Positions 63,303-64,000 of a DNA stretch of 64,000 nt are shown here, piece after piece. Position 1 is the stretch's first letter. The number at the start of each line of letters is the position of its first letter. This stretch comes from Cupriavidus sp. YR651 (GTDB taxonomy: Bacteria; Pseudomonadota; Gammaproteobacteria; Burkholderiales; Burkholderiaceae): NCBI RefSeq assembly GCF_900101625.1, contig NZ_FMYZ01000013.1, positions 83,579 through 147,578 of the forward strand, in the 5' to 3' direction. A program made the translations under genes and the position numbers. The notes beneath the pieces were generated by a model that saw nothing but the letters and a program-made list of their open reading frames with translations, was not told the DNA's origin and did no database searches.

Positions 63303-63463
63303 CGCGGTCGGCTGAAACAGGTTCGGGCACATGCCCCACCCGTTGACGTATAGCCTAGACGCCGCTGCCCCACTCGTCCGATTGCACGAGATTTGGCACA
63401 GATCAAATTCGTGATGCCCGCCCAACCGAATTCAACCTGGCTCGCTCCAAAGCAAAAACGGCG

Positions 63464-63489
63464 AACTCACGTTCGCCGTCTTCTTGCTG
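63464..63489 (-). terminator. Terminator directly after rpsJ
   Basis: Perfect 9-bp stem ACGGCGAAC (63468-63476) / GTTCGCCGT (63481-63489) followed on the minus strand by T5, 32 bp after the rpsJ stop. It closes the str-type unit that includes tuf and rpsJ. Confidence 0.9.
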
Positions 63490-63520
63490 CAACAAGCCGG
63501 AGACTCCGGCCCGAAGCACC

Positions 63521-63829
63521 TTACACCTTGATCTCGACGTCCACGCCGGCCGGCAGATCCAGCTTCATCAGCGCGTCAACGGTCTTGTCCGTCGGGTCGA
63601 CGATGTCCATCAGGCGCTGGTGGGTGCGGATCTCGAACTGATCGCGGCTGGTCTTGTTGACGTGCGGCGAACGCAGGATGTCGAAGCGCTGAATGCGCGT
63701 CGGCAGGGGCACCGGGCCCTTGACGATTGCACCGGTGCGCTTGGCGGTATCCACGATTTCGGCGGCCGACTGGTCGATCAGCCGATAGTCGAAAGCCTTC
63801 AGGCGGATACGGATCTTCTGGTTCTGCAT
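63521..63829 (-). CDS. rpsJ: 30S ribosomal protein S10 (NusE)
   Basis: Ribosomal protein that also binds NusB in antitermination. The 102 residues are typical (MQNQKIRIRLKAFDYRLIDQ; VKGPVPLPTRIQRFDILRSPHVNK in parts; IVDPTDKTVDALMKLDLPAGVDVEIKV in parts). Here it follows tuf by 81 bp and is cut off from rplC by a terminator, a separate gene and a new promoter. Confidence 0.98.
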   Translation of the reverse strand: MQNQKIRIRLKAFDYRLIDQSAAEIVDTAKRTGAIVKGPVPLPTRIQRFDILRSPHVNKTSRDQFEIRTHQRLMDIVDPTDKTVDALMKLDLPAGVDVEIKV

Positions 63830-63874
63830 GATATTTCCTTGAAAGAGCGATGGGCGTTCGTGCCCAGATGAAAG

Positions 63875-63898
63875 GGGACATGTCCGAAGACATGTCCC
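63875..63898 (-). promoter_or_regulatory. UUCG-capped hairpin between tuf and rpsJ
   Basis: Perfect 10-bp stem GGGACATGTC / GACATGTCCC (63875-63884, 63889-63898). On the minus strand the loop is TTCG closed by C-G, the extra-stable cUUCGg tetraloop. No T-run follows, so processing or mRNA stabilisation is likelier than termination. Confidence 0.65.
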
Positions 63899-63910
63899 AG
63901 GAACAACTGC

Positions 63911-64000
63911 TTAGTCGAGGATCTTTGCCACGACGCCGGCGCCGACGGTACGGCCGCCTTCACGGATAGCGAAGCGCAGACCTTCTTCCATGGCGATCGG
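63911..64000 (-). CDS. tuf: Elongation factor Tu, C-terminal end (cut by window edge)
   Basis: Only the last 29 residues are visible (PIAMEEGLRFAIREGGRTVG followed by AGVVAKILD), the invariant EF-Tu C-terminus of domain 3. EF-Tu delivers aminoacyl-tRNA to the ribosome. It is upstream of rpsJ on the same strand, as at the end of the str operon; the rest lies beyond the window. Confidence 0.95.
   Translation of the reverse strand, partial: PIAMEEGLRFAIREGGRTVGAGVVAKILD

Noticed and set aside
63005..63406. Alternative minus-strand frame overlapping the DUF3079 gene
   Set aside because: The overlapping frame contains the recognisable MAKKFPLHPKHPERICWGC protein; this one lacks any motif.

Overview
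This window is a gene-dense, high-GC chromosomal segment of a betaproteobacterium of the family Burkholderiaceae, most likely Cupriavidus or a close Ralstonia relative. That is inferred from the gene order (mla operon - ABC exporter - bolA - murA - hisGDC; pilMNOPQ-aroKB-dgt-gltBD; ysxC-hemB-dsbD-cutA; the S10/spc/alpha ribosomal cluster), a Bug-type binding protein, system II cytochrome c maturation (ResB/CcsB) and HisG of the short type. No rRNA, tRNA, CRISPR array or prophage is visible. Both ends cut through genes: hisC on the left and tuf on the right.

Layout. 1-10887 (minus strand): the lipid-asymmetry operon mlaF-E-D-A-C-B, a two-gene ABC-2 exporter, a BolA-family gene, murA and hisG-hisD-hisC. 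10982-12855: a Bug-family periplasmic binding protein and a divergent GNAT acetyltransferase that looks leaderless. 13029-25797 (minus): gltBD, a REP-associated transposase with its flanking repeats, dgt, aroB, aroK and the secretin gene pilQ. 25794-28785 (minus): pilMNOP. 29205-33682: mrcA (+), cyaY (-), lptM-lysA (+). 33782-37519 (minus): an ECF sigma / anti-sigma / lipoprotein unit followed by msrPQ. 37743-42150 (minus): ccsB, resB and a dihaem cytochrome c4. 42512-45889 (+): ysxC, hemB and a CorA-type transporter; 45903-48319 (minus): dsbD and cutA. 48364-62971 (minus): rplC to rplQ including secY and rpoA. 63096-64000 (minus): a DUF3079 gene, rpsJ and the end of tuf.

How the genes work together. 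Much of the window serves the cell envelope: phospholipid transport (Mla), peptidoglycan synthesis (MurA, PBP1A), LPS-translocon maturation (LptM), type IV pili (PilMNOPQ), periplasmic redox and haem chemistry (MsrPQ, DsbD, ResB/CcsB, cytochrome c4, HemB) and an envelope-type ECF regulator. The rest is core metabolism (His, Glu, Lys and shikimate pathways) and translation/transcription.

Most notable signals: (i) a colinear lipoprotein - ECF sigma - anti-sigma - MsrP - MsrQ cluster with an ECF-like promoter at its head and one terminator at its end, a candidate envelope oxidative-stress module; (ii) a probable small RNA of about 120 nt on the minus strand between ysxC and hemB; (iii) a split S10 operon, in which rpsJ ends in its own terminator, a DUF3079 gene follows, and rplC starts from a separate promoter; (iv) structured, terminator-like elements inside the mla and alpha operons; (v) a RAYT gene with its repeat ends. 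All calls come from reading the sequence and translations; no database search was run.
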